Source of the DNA: Sphingobacterium athyrii
Lineage (GTDB): Bacteria; Bacteroidota; Bacteroidia; Sphingobacteriales; Sphingobacteriaceae
Assembly: GCF_003071065.1 (NCBI RefSeq)
Contig: NZ_QCXX01000001.1
Location: forward strand, 678,971 to 742,970
Direction of reading: 5' to 3'
DNA length: 64,000 nt
The notes beneath the pieces were generated by a model. It was not told the DNA's origin. It saw only the letters and a program-made list of their open reading frames with translations, and ran no database searches. Below are positions 62,611-64,000 of the stretch, in pieces. The translations under genes were made by a program, and so were the position numbers. Each line of letters begins with the position of its first letter. Position 1 is the stretch's first letter.

Positions 62611-63372
62611 CTATACAACAACAACGTGAACACCAGATTTTTCCAGCGACTCAACAAATCCGGCGCTCACTTTATCATCCGTAATCAATACATCAATTTT
62701 ATCAAATCCACAGATCCGCCCAAAACTACGTCTTCCAAATTTAGAGGAATCAGCAAGGACAACAACCTTCTGGGCAGTATCTATCATGATACGATTCAAT
62801 TGGGCTTCCTGTGCACTGGAAGTCGACACACCATATTCTAGATCTATCCCATCCACCCCTAAAAACAATTTACTACAGTAAAAATCATGCAATAGATTCT
62901 CAGCATATTTTCCAGTGACGGAAGTAGACGTTTTTCGCAAAGTGCCCCCCATCTGCATAATTTCAACCGACGGGTATTTAATCAATTCCATGGCTACATT
63001 CAACGCTGAAGTTACCACGGTGATATTCCCCTTAGGTACAATCTGTCTGGCCAACGATTGCATGGTTGTACCGGAGGCAATAATAATCGAATCATTCTCT
63101 TCGATCATCTCAGCAGCCTTCTTCCCTATTCTGCTTTTGTCATCGGAGCGAAGTTTCTCCTTTTCAAATACCGTTCGGTCCGTTGTATACGGATTATATT
63201 GTGTCGCTCCACCATGGGTGCGAAAAAGTAGACCGCTTTCCTCCAATAGGGTCAGATCCTTTCGTATGGTAACAGAAGATACCCCCAGTTCCTCACAGAG
63301 ATCAATTACCTGGACTATACCCACTTCTTTTAATTGCTTTAAAATATATTGATGTCGTTCTACGTTTGTCAT
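62611..63372 (-). CDS. DeoR/GlpR-family transcriptional regulator
   Basis: 253 residues with an N-terminal winged HTH (ICDLCEELGVSSVTIRKDLTLLEE region, starting ERHQYILKQL) and a C-terminal sugar-phosphate-binding domain of the DeoR effector type (IIASGTTMQSLARQI and VLADSSKFGRRSF). Such regulators respond to sugar phosphates. No target gene adjoins on the same strand. A TCACTAGTGA palindrome at 63402-63411, 30 bases upstream, may be its own operator. Confidence 0.92.
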   Translation of the reverse strand: MTNVERHQYILKQLKEVGIVQVIDLCEELGVSSVTIRKDLTLLEESGLLFRTHGGATQYNPYTTDRTVFEKEKLRSDDKSRIGKKAAEMIEENDSIIIASGTTMQSLARQIVPKGNITVVTSALNVAMELIKYPSVEIMQMGGTLRKTSTSVTGKYAENLLHDFYCSKLFLGVDGIDLEYGVSTSSAQEAQLNRIMIDTAQKVVVLADSSKFGRRSFGRICGFDKIDVLITDDKVSAGFVESLEKSGVHVVVV

Positions 63373-63604
63373 GGCTCTTTATATGCGCTAAAATATTAAA
63401 TTCACTAGTGATTTACTCATATGAATAGTGCTGTATATCTAAAATATACTCCACATCACTATCCAAATTTTAGTGGACAACTATTCTATACGAATTTCTC
63501 TAGCAGAACTGACGTTAAAATAATGAAATTATTTAATTATTTACACCCATTGTGCAAATTTAAGTTTATTCGAAAAAGATAAGTGTTTGCCGTTTTATAT
63601 ACAC

Positions 63605-64000
63605 TTAAAAATCTAGCGGATCGGGCCGGATGTAATGATAATCCAATTCCTTTTGCAGCAGGCTTCCACTGACTACTTTCTGAAAAGAATCCCCTTTTTC
63701 AAATTTTATGGGCAAATCGAAGCCATATTTTTGTGCAGAAGCCAATATAACCTCCTTTTTCTTAGGGTGCATTGGTGCAACTACATTGTAAATGCGGTGA
63801 CTGAAATCTTTTACGGTAGCTAAAGTAATTAAACGTACGGCATCATCGCTATGAACAAAATTCGCAAACTGTTCGCCTGTGCTACAGACACGATTCGCAA
63901 AATACTTGGCGAAAATTCGATTTTTACCAAATAACCCACCAAGGCGATATATATAGGTATTCGGTAGCTGCAACATCAATTGCTCCGCTAAAAGGAGTTT
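63605..64000 (-). CDS. NAD-dependent epimerase/SDR protein, 5' partial
   Basis: The frame is open to the right edge of the window (KLLLAEQL... precede the first in-frame TTG at 63979), so the N-terminus is missing. What remains, about 131 residues, is the C-terminal half of an extended SDR/NAD-epimerase: YIYRLGGLFG, FVHSDDAVRLITLA, YNVVAPMHPKKKEVILAS and a substrate-binding end. The Rossmann start with the nucleotide motif must be to the right. Similar to YeeZ-type epimerases. Confidence 0.75.
   Translation of the reverse strand, partial: KLLLAEQLMLQLPNTYIYRLGGLFGKNRIFAKYFANRVCSTGEQFANFVHSDDAVRLITLATVKDFSHRIYNVVAPMHPKKKEVILASAQKYGFDLPIKFEKGDSFQKVVSGSLLQKELDYHYIRPDPLDF

Overview
The window looks like chromosomal DNA of a Bacteroidota bacterium, most likely Sphingobacteriaceae (Sphingobacterium or a close relative). 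Reasons: several intergenic regions carry the Bacteroidota promoter pattern TTTG-N~20-TAnnTTTG (before queE, hisG, the tRNA-Lys gene and others). Lineage-typical families are frequent (DUF4199, DUF2851, GLPGLI-like, DUF1080 and MocA-type oxidoreductases with Tat signals). Shine-Dalgarno sites are mostly weak and base composition is moderately AT-rich. This is inference from gene content; no 16S gene is present.

Layout. 1-1.05 kb: right part of an ISAs1-family insertion sequence ending just before the queE promoter. 1.1-13.8 kb: queE, an exported WG-repeat protein, a MocA-type oxidoreductase, a PAP2 phosphatase, a histidine leader peptide followed by hisG-hisD, a YARHG lipoprotein/DUF2306/MacB-type permease cluster, queA, ispD, a 51-aa membrane peptide and an MBL hydrolase. 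13.9-23.8 kb: a tight minus-strand operon (dihydroorotase-like pseudoenzyme, acidic protein, DUF4199, two glycosyltransferases), then ubiX with an unusual leader, an ankyrin protein, DUF2851, ribD and prmC. 23.8-24.8 kb: tRNA-Lys whose 3' end plus terminator is duplicated 141 bp downstream, then an 18-bp inverted repeat and a 21-bp tandem array.

24.8-29.3 kb is the main accessory locus: a NarL-type response regulator and TPR histidine kinase, divergent from two related exported proteins with a 34-aa lipoprotein between them. A perfect 20-bp palindrome lies in the divergent promoter region. 29.7-32.9 kb: LacI regulator, Tat-exported MocA-type oxidoreductase and DUF1080 protein, probably sugar oxidation/hydrolysis. 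33-35.9 kb: ABC ATPase, permease, GntR and a membrane-anchored protein (YtrA-like operon). 37-43.7 kb: acyl-CoA catabolism compatible with leucine degradation (hydratase, HMG-CoA-lyase-like protein, acyl-CoA dehydrogenase, carboxylase beta subunit), then a 3-oxoacid CoA-transferase pair beside the wreck of an acetoacetyl-CoA synthetase gene.

43.8-64 kb is mostly housekeeping: a flavin/2Fe-2S reductase, a Tat-exported superoxide dismutase, pyrE, NUDIX, SDR/OYE/VOC enzymes, the rimP-nusA-infB operon, a LexA-like S24 repressor divergent from a GIY-YIG-like protein lacking its catalytic residues, a class A PBP, rpoN, the agmatine-to-putrescine genes aguB-aguA, a DeoR regulator and a partial epimerase at the right edge. 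The least explained items are the kinase/exported-protein cassette, the histidine leader, the ubiX leader, the tRNA-Lys duplication with the repeat array, and the two pseudoenzymes.
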